NCBI GenBank assembly: GCA_965247585.1
Contig: CBDFHC010000003.1
Span: forward strand, 310,001-374,000
Direction: 5' to 3'
From: CBDFHC01 sp965247585
Lineage (GTDB): Bacteria > Chloroflexota > Dehalococcoidia > Lucifugimonadales > GCA-2712585
DNA: 64,000 nt
The first letter of the stretch is position 1. Each line of letters opens with the position of its first letter. A program made the translations under genes and the position numbers. The notes under the pieces were generated by a model that saw nothing but the letters and a program-made list of their open reading frames with translations, made no database searches and was not told the origin of the DNA. This document shows, one piece after another, positions 33,842-42,944 of this stretch.

Positions 33842-34014
33842 GCGTTTGGCGCCTCCTGCTAGCCGGTCTCGCCGCCATAGCGTTGGGCGCCGGTTCCTGC
33901 GCCACTGGGGTGCAGGCCTGGGTTAACGGCGGGCCGGAGCCAGGTTGCGGGTCACCGGTAAAGATTGCGAATTGAAGAGGGTGACTAGCCACAACGCCGG
34001 CCGTGGCAGGAAGG

Positions 34015-34254
34015 ATGGGACAGGACTTGCTGGGCAAGGGGTCCGCCGGATTACCAAAGCGGGTATTGGAAACGGCGCTGATACGGGATGGCTGCCGTCC
34101 GGCTGGTGGAGACGCGGGCGCCGTCGTCCGCCAACTAAAGATAGCCTTCGGGCGGGAGATGGAGTACATCCCGGAGTATGTATCTCTCCGCTCAGAGAAC
34201 ACCCATTCGGATAGGGTGGAGACGTTACGATACACACCTCAAAGCGCTAGGTGA
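34015..34254 (+). CDS. Possible small protein, unknown
   Basis: About 79 aa from ATG 34015 with AGGAAGG just upstream. The sequence includes LLGKGSAGLPKRVLETALIRDG and LKIAFGREMEYIPEYVSL, with codon use like genes, but no family is recognised. It fills the 493-base gap between two divergent genes, which otherwise shows nothing. It could also be a chance open frame in GC-rich DNA. Confidence 0.35.
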   Translation: MGQDLLGKGSAGLPKRVLETALIRDGCRPAGGDAGAVVRQLKIAFGREMEYIPEYVSLRSENTHSDRVETLRYTPQSAR

Positions 34255-34394
34255 GAGTAGGTATACCGTGGTATTAGTAGGGGCGGAGATGGGAGGTTGA
34301 TTGCAAATATTGGGTGGGTCAAACAGAATGAAAGGTGACCACGGAGCAAAACCTGAGGTTTCCGCCAGGAAAGGCAGAACGAGAGGGTCCGGTA

Positions 34395-34808
34395 ATGATG
34401 GAAGAGCTGATAAGGGACCTGGCCCGGGTTGACCAGGTGCTGTTCGTTGTTGGAGGAGGAGGCTGCGTGGGAGAGATGCACGGCAATGGCAAGGTGGAGC
34501 CGCGTTTTCAGCAGGGATGGGGGATGATAGAGGGCGAGAACTGGCACTTTCATCTGGACCTGGGGAGGGTTGCCGAGGCGCAGTTTGTGGAGGCCGAAGA
34601 CCACGGCGCGCCGGTGCTCTACTACGTCAGGTTTTCGGACGCGAATGGGGAGACGCTGCTGCGGTCGTATTTCCCCAACCCGTACCTCAACGACGACGAG
34701 GAGCTGACCGAGTTCCAGCCGGACAGGCTGCTCGCTTTTGAGGAGATGCGGGAGAAGTACGTCGGCGCACCGGACATCGTGTATGTGAAGAGGCCGAAGC
34801 AGGCGTAG
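34395..34808 (+). CDS. Conserved hypothetical protein
   Basis: About 137 aa from ATG 34395, which has GAGAGGG nine bases upstream; a GTG at 34335 is in frame. The fold appears mixed alpha/beta: MEELIRDLARVDQVLFVVGG, then WHFHLDLGRVAEAQFVEAED, VLYYVRFSDANGETLLRSYF and PNPYLNDDEEL. The WHFH-LDL and YxVRFxDxxG strands recall heme-utilisation (ChuX/HutX-like) proteins, but only loosely. Cytoplasmic. It is followed after 27 bp by the CAP-domain gene. Confidence 0.55.
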   Translation: MMEELIRDLARVDQVLFVVGGGGCVGEMHGNGKVEPRFQQGWGMIEGENWHFHLDLGRVAEAQFVEAEDHGAPVLYYVRFSDANGETLLRSYFPNPYLNDDEELTEFQPDRLLAFEEMREKYVGAPDIVYVKRPKQA

Positions 34809-34835
34809 GTGGGTAGCCGGCGGTTGGGCTGGTAG

Positions 34836-36188
34836 ATGAGGACAGTGCGGGGAGGCGGGTCATACGAGCCGCCGGTGGAGCCTGGCGATGGCGGTAGGGG
34901 CGGGTGGCGCCGCCCGAGGGGATTGCCGTGGATTGTATTGCTGGTGCTCCTGGGCGTGATGGTGGTGCTGGGGTTGCTGGCGGAGTTCACGGACCTGGTT
35001 TCCCCGGGGGATGAGGCCGCCAAGGGGCCGCTGGCCGGTGGTGAGGCGCCACTGGGTGAAGCGCCCACCGCCACGCCAACGCTGGAGGTTGAGACCCAGC
35101 AGGCGGAGGCACGCGAAACGCCCACGGTTGCGGCCGCCCCGGCGCAATCGGGCGGCGGTACGATGACGCCGATAGTTACACCGGGGCCAAATGCTACGGC
35201 AACAGCGGGACCGGAGATAGCGGCCCAGCCTGAGTGGTTGGAGCTGGCGCAGGAAATGCTGGCCCTGATCAACTCCGACCGAAGGGAGAACGGGCTGGGG
35301 CCGGTGCGCTTGGGTGTTAACACGGCGCCCCAGACCCACGCGGAAGGGATGCGGGCGAACGAGTTCCTTTCCCATTGGGGGTTGGACGGTCTGAAGCCGT
35401 ACATGCGCTACACTCTGGCGGGTGGCGAGGATTATGTGGCGGAGAATGTGTTCGGGCCCGCGTGCCCCAGAGACCAGGACACGCGGTACCAGGAAACCCC
35501 GCCGCTGGATAGCGTGGTGGAGGCCCAGGACGCGTTGATGCAAAGCCCTGGGCACAGGAAAACAATCCTGGGCCCAGGGCACAAGTCGGTTAGCCTGGGG
35601 ATCGCCTGTGACAGCATCTCTTGTTCCGTGGTGCAAATGTTTGAGGGGGGTTATTTGTCGTTTTCACAGTCGCCCGCCATTGAAGGTGGAGTATTGAGGT
35701 TGAGCGGCCAGCTACAGGACGGTTTCGAGCTGGGGCAGGTTCAGGTGTGGTACGACGAGTCGGTGGCCCCGTTGACCCTGGGCCAGGTTGGCTGGACCCA
35801 TTCATACAGGATGGGGCAGCGGCCCGCTGTGTTTCTAAGGGCTCCGTTGTCGCCGGACCGGTACTACACGGAAGAGGCGTCAGAGTATTCCTGGGAGTCT
35901 GATGTGGACCCTTACCGGGTTGACCCAAGTGCGCTGGCGCCGGGGCGCGTGAGCAAGGGGCTGGTGCACGGCTGTGACGAGTTTCCCTCCGCCGAGGGCA
36001 GTCATACGTTAATGGTGCCTTGGGCCACGGCGGAGACGTGGGAGGTTGCCGGGGGCAGCTTTTCTGTTGAGGCAGACGTTAGTAGTGTGCTGGAGCAGAT
36101 AGGGCCCGGCGTCTACACAGTGGTGGTATGGGGAAGCAACGGCCAGGACGAGGTGTCGCTGAGTAATTATTCGGTCTTTGTGGAGTAG
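34836..36188 (+). CDS. Membrane-anchored CAP/SCP-domain protein
   Basis: 450 aa. One N-terminal membrane segment (WIVLLVLLGVMVVLGLLAEF, about residues 32-51), a Thr/Pro/Ala-rich linker to about residue 130, then a CAP (SCP/Tpx-1) domain: MLALINSDRRENGLGPVRLG, QTHAEGM, FLSHWGLDGLKPYMRYTLAGG, YVAENV and MQSPGHRKTILGPGHKSVSLGIA. The C-terminal 180 residues form a beta-rich region of unknown type. CAP proteins in bacteria are extracellular and may bind lipid or cell-wall components; function here unknown. The His, Glu and second His of the CAP cavity are retained. Confidence 0.85.
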   Translation: MRTVRGGGSYEPPVEPGDGGRGGWRRPRGLPWIVLLVLLGVMVVLGLLAEFTDLVSPGDEAAKGPLAGGEAPLGEAPTATPTLEVETQQAEARETPTVAAAPAQSGGGTMTPIVTPGPNATATAGPEIAAQPEWLELAQEMLALINSDRRENGLGPVRLGVNTAPQTHAEGMRANEFLSHWGLDGLKPYMRYTLAGGEDYVAENVFGPACPRDQDTRYQETPPLDSVVEAQDALMQSPGHRKTILGPGHKSVSLGIACDSISCSVVQMFEGGYLSFSQSPAIEGGVLRLSGQLQDGFELGQVQVWYDESVAPLTLGQVGWTHSYRMGQRPAVFLRAPLSPDRYYTEEASEYSWESDVDPYRVDPSALAPGRVSKGLVHGCDEFPSAEGSHTLMVPWATAETWEVAGGSFSVEADVSSVLEQIGPGVYTVVVWGSNGQDEVSLSNYSVFVE

Positions 36189-36194
36189 GGGGTT

Positions 36195-36760
36195 TATTTC
36201 TGAGCGACACCAAGCAATGGGGAGTCTAGAGGGGGTTGCCCCCCCTGAGGTTGTGAATTTTTGACTTCGTCAGTATTGTCAACGCCACCTTGTCGCACGT
36301 TGAACGTCCGCACAAGTCATGTCATTCCTGTGAAAATAGCACCGTCCCTACTCTACCTACGCCTACCAATGGGGAGTCCAGAGGGGGATGGCCCCTTCTG
36401 GCGGGAGTCTGAGGGTGTCCCTCAGAAATTCGTTTTTTAAACCTTCCGGGGCGGGACGGTGGGAACCACCAGCCTGTGATTTGCAATCCTTTGTAGTAGC
36501 TATACCGGTCACCATGGATGATAGCCGCCACTCTTTTTCATCCTCCCTGGCGCTGGACGCCAACATGATGGATTCCGAGTCCGTGCGTGAGGATCGAGAA
36601 ATCTGGTAGGGAGGGGAGAGCATGTCCAACCCCTGTACCCACTACCGCTGTGCCACGTCAATTTGTTCACAAGCTCTCTGGTGGGCCCCCTTTTAGCGGA
36701 TGAGGGTGTCCCTCAGAAAAACCTTTCAAAACTTGTCAGGGCGGGTAGCCGTCCCCACCG
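36195..36760 (+). repeat. Nested repeat block: families A, B, C and A
   Basis: The 600-base gap is almost entirely repeats. A partial family A (36195-36248) runs into family B (36246-36339, TTGTGAATTTTTGACTTCGT...). A full family A follows at 36370-36495, then family C at 36535-36688 and another partial family A at 36690-36755. Elements abut or interrupt one another, as expected for successive insertions at a tolerated site. Confidence 0.8.
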
Positions 36761-36787
36761 TCATGAATGATTTCCCCTGGGCAAGGT

Positions 36788-39091
36788 TTATGCGGACTGA
36801 CGAAGCAGGTTCAGGGCCGTGCCCGCTTTGAACCATTCTATCTGGGGCTCGTTGAGGGTATGGCTCAGGGTGATGGACTCGGTTTTGCCGTCGGCGTGGT
36901 GGAGGGTGCAGGCCACGGGCTTGCCGGGGGCCAGCTTCTCCAACCCGCGGAGGCTGACGCGGTCGCCCTCTTGCACCTTGTCGTAGTCGTCAGGGTCGGC
37001 GAAGGTGAGGGCCAGCAGGCCCTGCTTCTTGAGGTTGGTCTCATGGATGCGGGCGAAGCTGCGCGTGATAACGGCGGCGGCGCCCAGCAATTTAGGGGAG
37101 AGGGCGGCGTGCTCCCGGCTGGACCCTTCGCCGTAGTTGTAGTCGCCCACGGCCACCCAGCGCTGCCCGGCGGCCTTCAGCTCCCGGGCGATCTTGGTGA
37201 ATTCCTGGCCGGTTTCCCCGGAGAGGGGATTTCGACCCTTACCCGTCTCATCCGTGAAGGCGTTGTTTGCGCCCAGGAACATGTTGTTGCTGAGGTTGTC
37301 CAGGTGGCCGCGGAAGCGGAGCCAGGGGCCGGCCGGGGAGATGTGGTCCGTGGTGCACTTGCCCTTGGCTTTGAGGAGCACCGGGACTTCCAGGATGTCC
37401 TTGCCGTCCCAGGGATCAAAGGGTTGGAGGATCTGGAGTCGCTGGCTGGCCGGGTCCACTACCACGTCCACGGAGCTGCCGTCCTCCGGGGGGGCAACGT
37501 AAACTTCCTCGCCGGGGTCAAAGCCCTCGCTGGGAACATCGGGCCCGCGCTTGGGGGGCTCCAGCTTGTAGGGGATTCCTTCGGCGTCTGTCAGAGTGTC
37601 AGTAAGCGGATTGAAGGAGAGGCGGCCCGCCAGTCCCAGGGCGATGACGATCTCCGGGCTGGCGATGAAGTTCATGGTCTGGGGCCGGCCGTCGTTGCGG
37701 CTCGGAAAGTTTCGATTGAAAGAGGTGACGATGGTGCTGGGCTCCCCCTCTTTCAGCTCGGTGCGGCGCCACTGGCCTATGCACGGGCCGCAGGCGTTCG
37801 CGAGGACGGTGGCCCCGATCTCCTCCAGCATCTCGGTCTGCCCGTCGCGCTGGATGGTGGCGCGGACCTGCTCCGAGCCGGGGGTGACCAGGATCGCTGA
37901 GACGGCCTTGTTGCCGTGTTCAGTGGCCTGCCGGGCTACGTCCGCGGCGCGGCTCATATCCTCGTACGAGGAGTTGGTGCAGCTCCCGATCAGCGCAACC
38001 GAGATCTCGTCCAGGTAGCCGTTGTCCTTGACGTCTTGGGCCATCTGGGAAATGGGCCGGGAAAGGTCCGGGGTGTGCGGGCCTACGACATGGGGCTCCA
38101 GCGTGGAGAGGTTGATGTGGATCACGCGGTCGAAGAAGTCCTCAGGGTTGGCTTCCACCTCCGGGTCGGCGCGTAGGAGGTCCTCTCGCTCCGACGCTAG
38201 CTCGGCGATGCCTTCGCGCCGAGTGGCTGTGAGATAGCGCGTCATGGACGGGTCGTAGGGGAAGATCGAGCCCGTGGCGCCCAACTCGGCGCCCATGTTG
38301 CATATGGTGGCCTTGCCGGTGCTCCTGAGCGTAATGGAGCCGGGGCCTAGGTATTCGATGATGCTGTTGGTCCCGCCGGACACGGTCAGGACGCCCGCCA
38401 GGTACAGGATGACGTCCTTGGGGGCGGCCCACCCCTGGAGAGCGCCGGTGAGGAAGACGCCGATGCGCTTGGGGTAGAGCAACTCCCACGGCAGCCCGGC
38501 CATGACGTCCGCGCCGTCGGCGCCGCCGACCCCGATGGCCAGCATGCCCAGGCCCCCGGCGTTGGGGGTATGGGAGTCCGTGCCGATCATGAGGCCGCCG
38601 GGGAAGGCGTAGTTCTCCAGGACTACCTGGTGGATGATGCCCGCGCCGGGCTTCCAGAAGCCCATGCCGTAGCGCGCCGAGGCGGACCGGAGGAATTGGT
38701 AGACCTCCTGGTTTTCCTCCAGCGCGGCGGCGGTGTCCGGGCTGCTGCCGGTGCGCGCCTGGATTAGGTGGTCACAGTGGACCGAGGTGGGCACGGCCAC
38801 GCGGTCACGGCCCGCCTGCATGAACTGCAGGATGGCCATCTGGCCGGTGACGTCCTGGTGGGCGACGCGGTCCGGCCGGAGCTGGAGGTAGCTTTCGCCG
38901 GGGGTTAGCTCCGCGCTGGCGGGGTCGTCCAGGTGGGACAGGAGCACCTTCTCGGCCAGGCTCATTGGCCGGTCGAGGCGCTCACGTACGGTCTTTAGGT
39001 TGGCCTCCATCTTCTGGTAAGCATCGGCGACGAACTCCGGCTTCTGGTAAGCATTGGCGACGAACTCCGGCGTGGAATCAATGGTGGTCAT
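36788..39091 (-). CDS. acn: Aconitate hydratase, mitochondrial type
   Basis: TCA-cycle enzyme interconverting citrate and isocitrate. 767 aa, with the ACO2-like order rather than AcnA or AcnB. 4Fe-4S ligands: Cys in IGSCTNSS and the pair in ANACGPCIGQ. Active-site stretches: VPTSVHCDH, IIGTDSHTPNAGGLGMLAIGVGGAD, FNRNFPSRND and GDYNYGEGSSREHAALSP. ATG 39091 with AGGAG upstream. The N-terminus has a tandem duplication of ten residues (PEFVANAYQK / PEFVADAYQK, residues 8-27), which adds to the family start. Stand-alone transcription unit. Confidence 0.94.
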   Translation of the reverse strand: MTTIDSTPEFVANAYQKPEFVADAYQKMEANLKTVRERLDRPMSLAEKVLLSHLDDPASAELTPGESYLQLRPDRVAHQDVTGQMAILQFMQAGRDRVAVPTSVHCDHLIQARTGSSPDTAAALEENQEVYQFLRSASARYGMGFWKPGAGIIHQVVLENYAFPGGLMIGTDSHTPNAGGLGMLAIGVGGADGADVMAGLPWELLYPKRIGVFLTGALQGWAAPKDVILYLAGVLTVSGGTNSIIEYLGPGSITLRSTGKATICNMGAELGATGSIFPYDPSMTRYLTATRREGIAELASEREDLLRADPEVEANPEDFFDRVIHINLSTLEPHVVGPHTPDLSRPISQMAQDVKDNGYLDEISVALIGSCTNSSYEDMSRAADVARQATEHGNKAVSAILVTPGSEQVRATIQRDGQTEMLEEIGATVLANACGPCIGQWRRTELKEGEPSTIVTSFNRNFPSRNDGRPQTMNFIASPEIVIALGLAGRLSFNPLTDTLTDAEGIPYKLEPPKRGPDVPSEGFDPGEEVYVAPPEDGSSVDVVVDPASQRLQILQPFDPWDGKDILEVPVLLKAKGKCTTDHISPAGPWLRFRGHLDNLSNNMFLGANNAFTDETGKGRNPLSGETGQEFTKIARELKAAGQRWVAVGDYNYGEGSSREHAALSPKLLGAAAVITRSFARIHETNLKKQGLLALTFADPDDYDKVQEGDRVSLRGLEKLAPGKPVACTLHHADGKTESITLSHTLNEPQIEWFKAGTALNLLRQSA
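39011..39070 (-). repeat. In-frame 30-bp tandem duplication in aconitase
   Basis: Two adjacent 30-bp units differ at only a few positions. They encode PEFVANAYQK and PEFVADAYQK. The reading frame is kept. Confidence 0.9.
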
Positions 39092-39291
39092 GATTGAGCA
39101 GCTCCTGGTCTTGGAAGTTGGGGGCTAGCTGGCCCCATGATAGCATCGGCGCTGGGGAGTGGCGAGGGGGGTCTAAGGGACACTCCTACCCCGGTGAGGA
39201 AGTACACCCTTCTGTTTACTTGGAGGGTGACCAGTGGTGACCTAGAATTGGTGCCTGAGCGTGCAGAAGAGCTTCAAGGTAGGTACCAGAG

Positions 39292-40413
39292 ATGAAAATA
39301 GAAACTGTGGCCGTGCACAGCGGCAGGGGGGTGGACGACGCGACGGGCGCTGTGACCCCGCCCATTCACATGTCCACCACCTTCCAGCGTGATGAGGACG
39401 GCGCCTACCCTCGGGGGTACGTATACGGCCGGGCCGGGAACCCCACCAGGGGGCTGCTGGAGGACTGCGTCCGGGAGCTGGAGGGCGGGGCCGCCGCCGC
39501 GGCCTTCTCCTCCGGCATGGCGGCGATTATGAGCGTCTTCCAGTCGCTGGCGCCGGGCGACCACGTGGTGGCGCCGCGGGACATCTACCACGGTACCGCC
39601 CGCCTGCTGGGGGACGTCATGGCGCGGTGGGGACTGCATACCTCGTTTGTGGATATGTCCAGCGTGGAGGAGGTGCGGGACGCTATGACCGAGCGGACCA
39701 AGGTGGTCTTTGTCGAGACGCCATCGAACCCGCTGCTGAAGGTCTCGGATGTTGGGGCGCTGGCCGACCTGGCGCACGACAGCGGGGCGCTCTGCGTCTG
39801 CGACAACACCTGGGCCACGCCGGTATTGCAGCGGCCACTGGAGTTAGGCGCGGACCTGGCCGTGCACTCCAGTACCAAGTACCTGGGCGGGCACGGCGAC
39901 GTGACCGGTGGCCTGGTGGTGGCGCGGGAGGAGGGCGGGTTATTTGAGCGGGTGCGGGAGATACAGGGCCAGGGCGGCGCCGTGCCCTCGCCCTTCGATT
40001 GCTGGCTGGTGCTGCGAGGAATTCGGACGCTGCCTTGGCGGATGCGGGCGCATTCGGAGAACGCTACGAAGGTGGCGGAGTTCCTGAACGGGCACCCAGG
40101 GCTGCTCCGAGTTTACTACCCGGGATTGGAGGAGCACCCGGGGTACGAAATCGCGGCGCGGCAGATGTCCATGCCGGGAGGGATGCTTTCGTTCCAGGTG
40201 CGCGGCGGCGCGGACGCCGCCTTCCGAGTGGCCGCCAACGTGAAGCTGTTCACGCGGGCCACCAGCCTGGGGAGCTACGAGAGCCTGATTGAGCACCGCG
40301 CCTCCATCGAAGGCCCTGGCACGGCGACGCCCGACGATTTGCTCAGGGTTTCGGTGGGACTGGAGCACCCGGACGATCTAATTGAGGACCTGGAGCGGGC
40401 ATTAACAGCCTGA
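39292..40413 (+). CDS. Cys/Met metabolism PLP enzyme (cystathionine gamma-synthase/lyase family)
   Basis: 373 aa, fold-type I PLP enzyme. Family markers: GAVTPPIHMSTTFQRD, YGRAGNPTRGLLEDCVRELEGG, AAAFSSGMAAIMSV, VDNTWATP-like CDNTWATPVLQ, and SSTKYLGGHGDVTGG carrying the PLP Lys. Near the end, SLGSYESLIEHRA with the substrate carboxylate-binding Arg in DLLRVSVGLE. Could act as cystathionine gamma-synthase, cystathionine lyase or methionine gamma-lyase; sequence alone does not decide. Divergent from aconitase with a 200-bp gap containing no recognised riboswitch. Confidence 0.88.
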   Translation: MKIETVAVHSGRGVDDATGAVTPPIHMSTTFQRDEDGAYPRGYVYGRAGNPTRGLLEDCVRELEGGAAAAAFSSGMAAIMSVFQSLAPGDHVVAPRDIYHGTARLLGDVMARWGLHTSFVDMSSVEEVRDAMTERTKVVFVETPSNPLLKVSDVGALADLAHDSGALCVCDNTWATPVLQRPLELGADLAVHSSTKYLGGHGDVTGGLVVAREEGGLFERVREIQGQGGAVPSPFDCWLVLRGIRTLPWRMRAHSENATKVAEFLNGHPGLLRVYYPGLEEHPGYEIAARQMSMPGGMLSFQVRGGADAAFRVAANVKLFTRATSLGSYESLIEHRASIEGPGTATPDDLLRVSVGLEHPDDLIEDLERALTA

Positions 40414-40472
40414 GGATAGTCTGCAGGGATTGCCTCGAACAATTCCACCTGGCATCCACTTGAGACGCCCAC

Positions 40473-40620
40473 TAGGGGGAGTCTAGAGGGGGATGGCCCC
40501 CTCCGGCGGGAGTCTGAGGGTGTCCCTCAGAAATCAACTTCAAAAACCTTCCGGGGCGGGACGGTGGGAACCACCAACCTGTGATTCTCAGTCCTTTGTC
40601 ATGACGATACCCATCGTAAT
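40473..40620 (+). repeat. Family A repeat, copy near 40.5 kb
   Basis: GGGGGAGTCTAGAGGGGGAT, then the exact hairpin TCTGAGGG-TGT-CCCTCAGA at 40513-40531 and GGGAACCACCAACCTGTGATT. It lies in the 219-base convergent gap and may act as a bidirectional end structure. Confidence 0.75.
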
Positions 40621-40632
40621 GCCTTCCAACCC

Positions 40633-41880
40633 TCACTTATCGAACTGCCGGTCAATAGTCAGCAGCGTCTGGAGCAGCACGTCAGCCCCGTTGGCGCACG
40701 CCTCCGGGGTGCTGTACTCGTTGGGCGAGTGGCTTATGCCGTCCACGCTGGGGACGAAGATCATCCCCGCCTGGCAAAGCACCGCCATCGACTGGGCGTC
40801 GTGGCCCGCGCCGCTGGGCAGGGAGCTGGTCTCGAAGCCGTGGTCTTGGGCCGCCTTGGCCACTATCTCCTGAATTCCAGCGCTCATGGGAGAGGAATCC
40901 GTAACGCCCAGTTGGGCCACGTCTATCTCCACGTTGGAGGCAGTGGATATCTCCTGGCAAATCTGGCGCAGCCGCCGTTCAGCGTCGTCCAACCGCCCCA
41001 TGCTCTCGTCTCGAAACTCAACGGCCAGCTCGGCGCGGCCGGGTATGACGTTATCGGCGCCGGGGCTGACGCGCACGATGCCCACGGTGCCGACTCGGCA
41101 CACCTCTTCGTCAGTGGCGATGCTGTTCACCGCTTGAACGACGCGGGACGCGGCCAGCAGCGCGTCGCGGCGGGCGGACATCGGCGTGGTCCCCGCGTGG
41201 TTGGCGAATCCACGCAGGGTGACCTCCAGCGCCACGCGGCCGGTGATGGCGGTGACGGTTCCTATGGGAACGCCGGTGCTTTGTAGAACGGGGCCTTGCT
41301 CAATGTGCAGCTCCAGATACGCGGCGAACTCTTCGGACCGGCGCTGGGCCTGGGCGATGCGCTGGATATCGCCGCCGACGTCTCGGAGTCTATCTCCCAC
41401 GGGGACGCCCTCGGCGTCCACGGCAGTCAAGTCGTCGGCTTCGTGGAGGCCGGCCATGGCGCGGCTGCCGTAGAGCCAGCGGCTGTAGCGCGTCCCCTCC
41501 TCGTTGGTGAAATCTAGGATCTCCACCGGATGGCGGGTGATGATCGACAGGTCTTCCAGGGTCTGGAGGCACTCTATGGCCCCCAGCACGCCCAGGGCGC
41601 CGTCGTACTTGCCCCCGTTGGGGACGGTGTCCGTGTGGGAGCCCAGCGCGATGGCGGGCAAGGAGGGCTCGCTGCCTTCCCTCCGGGCGATGATGTTGGC
41701 GGCGGTGTCCAGGCGGACGGACAGCCCCGCGGCGGTCATGAGGCCGGTAACGTAGCGCCGGGCCTCAACGTCGGCGAGGGAGAAGGCCAGTCGCATCATG
41801 CCGTCAGGCGTCTCGCCAATGCGCCCCAGGGTTGCCAGGGAATCGTTGAGCCGTTGTGAGTTAATGCGCGGAGCGGCCAT
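40633..41880 (-). CDS. M20 hydantoinase/carbamoylase-family amidohydrolase
   Basis: 415 aa. Matches the Zn-dependent N-carbamoyl-amino-acid hydrolase / allantoate amidohydrolase / beta-ureidopropionase group. Metal-binding stretches: ALGSHTDTVPNGGKYDGALGVL, DFTNEEGTRYS and LELHIEQGPVL, and the late SGAGHDAQSM. The dimerisation domain includes GFANHAGTTPMSARRDAL. It cleaves a carbamoyl group to give an amino acid, CO2 and NH3; the exact substrate is open. ATG 41880 has AAAGGAGT upstream. It is followed in this window by other nitrogen-scavenging genes. Confidence 0.9.
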   Translation of the reverse strand: MAAPRINSQRLNDSLATLGRIGETPDGMMRLAFSLADVEARRYVTGLMTAAGLSVRLDTAANIIARREGSEPSLPAIALGSHTDTVPNGGKYDGALGVLGAIECLQTLEDLSIITRHPVEILDFTNEEGTRYSRWLYGSRAMAGLHEADDLTAVDAEGVPVGDRLRDVGGDIQRIAQAQRRSEEFAAYLELHIEQGPVLQSTGVPIGTVTAITGRVALEVTLRGFANHAGTTPMSARRDALLAASRVVQAVNSIATDEEVCRVGTVGIVRVSPGADNVIPGRAELAVEFRDESMGRLDDAERRLRQICQEISTASNVEIDVAQLGVTDSSPMSAGIQEIVAKAAQDHGFETSSLPSGAGHDAQSMAVLCQAGMIFVPSVDGISHSPNEYSTPEACANGADVLLQTLLTIDRQFDK

Positions 41881-41904
41881 GGCGGACTCCTTTAGATTTG
41901 CGGC

Positions 41905-42012
41905 TTACCAAAGCAGACCGTAGACGTGGTACGGGCGCGCCAGCACCACGGCGCGGCGCTCCTCCCGTATGACGCGGTCGTACTCTCTCAAACAAGGGTC
42001 TAACTTCGTCAT
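41905..42012 (-). CDS. Possible 35-aa peptide gene
   Basis: An open frame in the gap between the aldo/keto reductase and the amidohydrolase: MTKLDPCLREYDRVIREERR, ending in a hydrophobic RPYHVYGLLW. GC-rich third positions look coding, but there is no ribosome site, so it may be a decayed gene or chance frame. Confidence 0.3.
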   Translation of the reverse strand: MTKLDPCLREYDRVIREERRAVVLARPYHVYGLLW

Positions 42013-42077
42013 AGGTCAACGTAGCGCTCCTGGCGGTGGGATTCGTAAGTTATCCAGTCACGGCCGGCAGTAGGGCG

Positions 42078-42914
42078 TTAAGGGCCCAGGCTGTAGTTGC
42101 CCGGGGCAAGGCAGCGCTGGGCCTCGCTGAGAATGTATTCCTTGGCGTCGGCTGGAATGCTGATGTCGCCCACGGCGGCGTTCTCGTCGATTCGCTCGGG
42201 GCGGGTGGTGGCGGGTATCAGCGTCGTGATGCGAGCGTCGGCCAGGATCCAGGCCATCAGGGCCTGCCCCCACGTTTCGATGCCGTACTGCTTAAGAGGG
42301 GTTAAGTCCGGCTGTTGGGTGAGCCTTTCGAAGAGGAGCCGCTGGCCCACGGGCCGCATCACGATGATGCCGATGCCCATCTCCCCCGCCAGGGGGATCA
42401 CCTCGTCTTCCACCTCCCGCTCCATGACGTTGTAGGAGATTTGGATGGCGTCTATGCGGCCGGTGCGCATAGTTCTGATCAGCTCCGCCAGGGCGCTGGG
42501 GGCGTAGTGGGTGGCGCCTATAAGGCCGATTCGCCCGTTGGCCTTCATCTCTTCCAGCACGGGCAGGTGAATCTCCCAGTCCAGCAGGTTGTGGATCTGC
42601 ATCACCTCGATGAAGCCCGTTTTCAGCAGTTCGAAGGAGCGGTCCATCTGGTCGATGCCGGTCTGCTTGCCGGAGCACCAGACCTTGGTGGCTAGCTGAA
42701 ACCGGTCCTGCTTGCCGTCCATCGCCAGGCCGATGACTTGCTCGGCGCGGCGGTACATGGGCGAGGTATCTACGAAGATGGCGCCGCGCTCATTGCACCG
42801 GCCTAGGATTTGGCGGACGTTTTCGATCTCGGCGTCGCCGCCCACGTCGAAGGTGTTGGCCGAGCCCAGCCCGATGACCGGAACGTCCAGGTGCTTCATT
42901 TTGCGCGTCTGCAT
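42078..42914 (-). CDS. Aldo/keto reductase
   Basis: 278 aa NADPH-dependent reductase fold. The start VIGLGSANTFDVGG is followed by FVDTSPMYRRAEQVIGLAM (catalytic Asp and Tyr), LATKVWCSGKQ (catalytic Lys), MQIHNLLDWEIHLPVL with the active-site His, and IGATHYAPSAL. The late IPATTRPERIDENAA is the NADP-binding segment. Shorter than the usual 310-330 residues; fits the COG4989-like short group. Substrate unknown. Fourth gene of a minus-strand run that starts with cupin and sulfite oxidase; 30 bp from the LLM gene. Confidence 0.88.
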   Translation of the reverse strand: MQTRKMKHLDVPVIGLGSANTFDVGGDAEIENVRQILGRCNERGAIFVDTSPMYRRAEQVIGLAMDGKQDRFQLATKVWCSGKQTGIDQMDRSFELLKTGFIEVMQIHNLLDWEIHLPVLEEMKANGRIGLIGATHYAPSALAELIRTMRTGRIDAIQISYNVMEREVEDEVIPLAGEMGIGIIVMRPVGQRLLFERLTQQPDLTPLKQYGIETWGQALMAWILADARITTLIPATTRPERIDENAAVGDISIPADAKEYILSEAQRCLAPGNYSLGP

Positions 42915-42944
42915 GGGTTCGTGGCTCCTATTATTGTGCCGCCC

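Noticed and set aside
36767..37900. Plus-strand frame of 377 codons under aconitase
   Set aside because: Shadow frame opposite a clear full-length aconitase; no family sequence.
39092..39291. Riboswitch (SAM or cobalamin) before the PLP enzyme
   Set aside because: The 200-bp gap shows no recognisable core motif or terminator/antiterminator pair.
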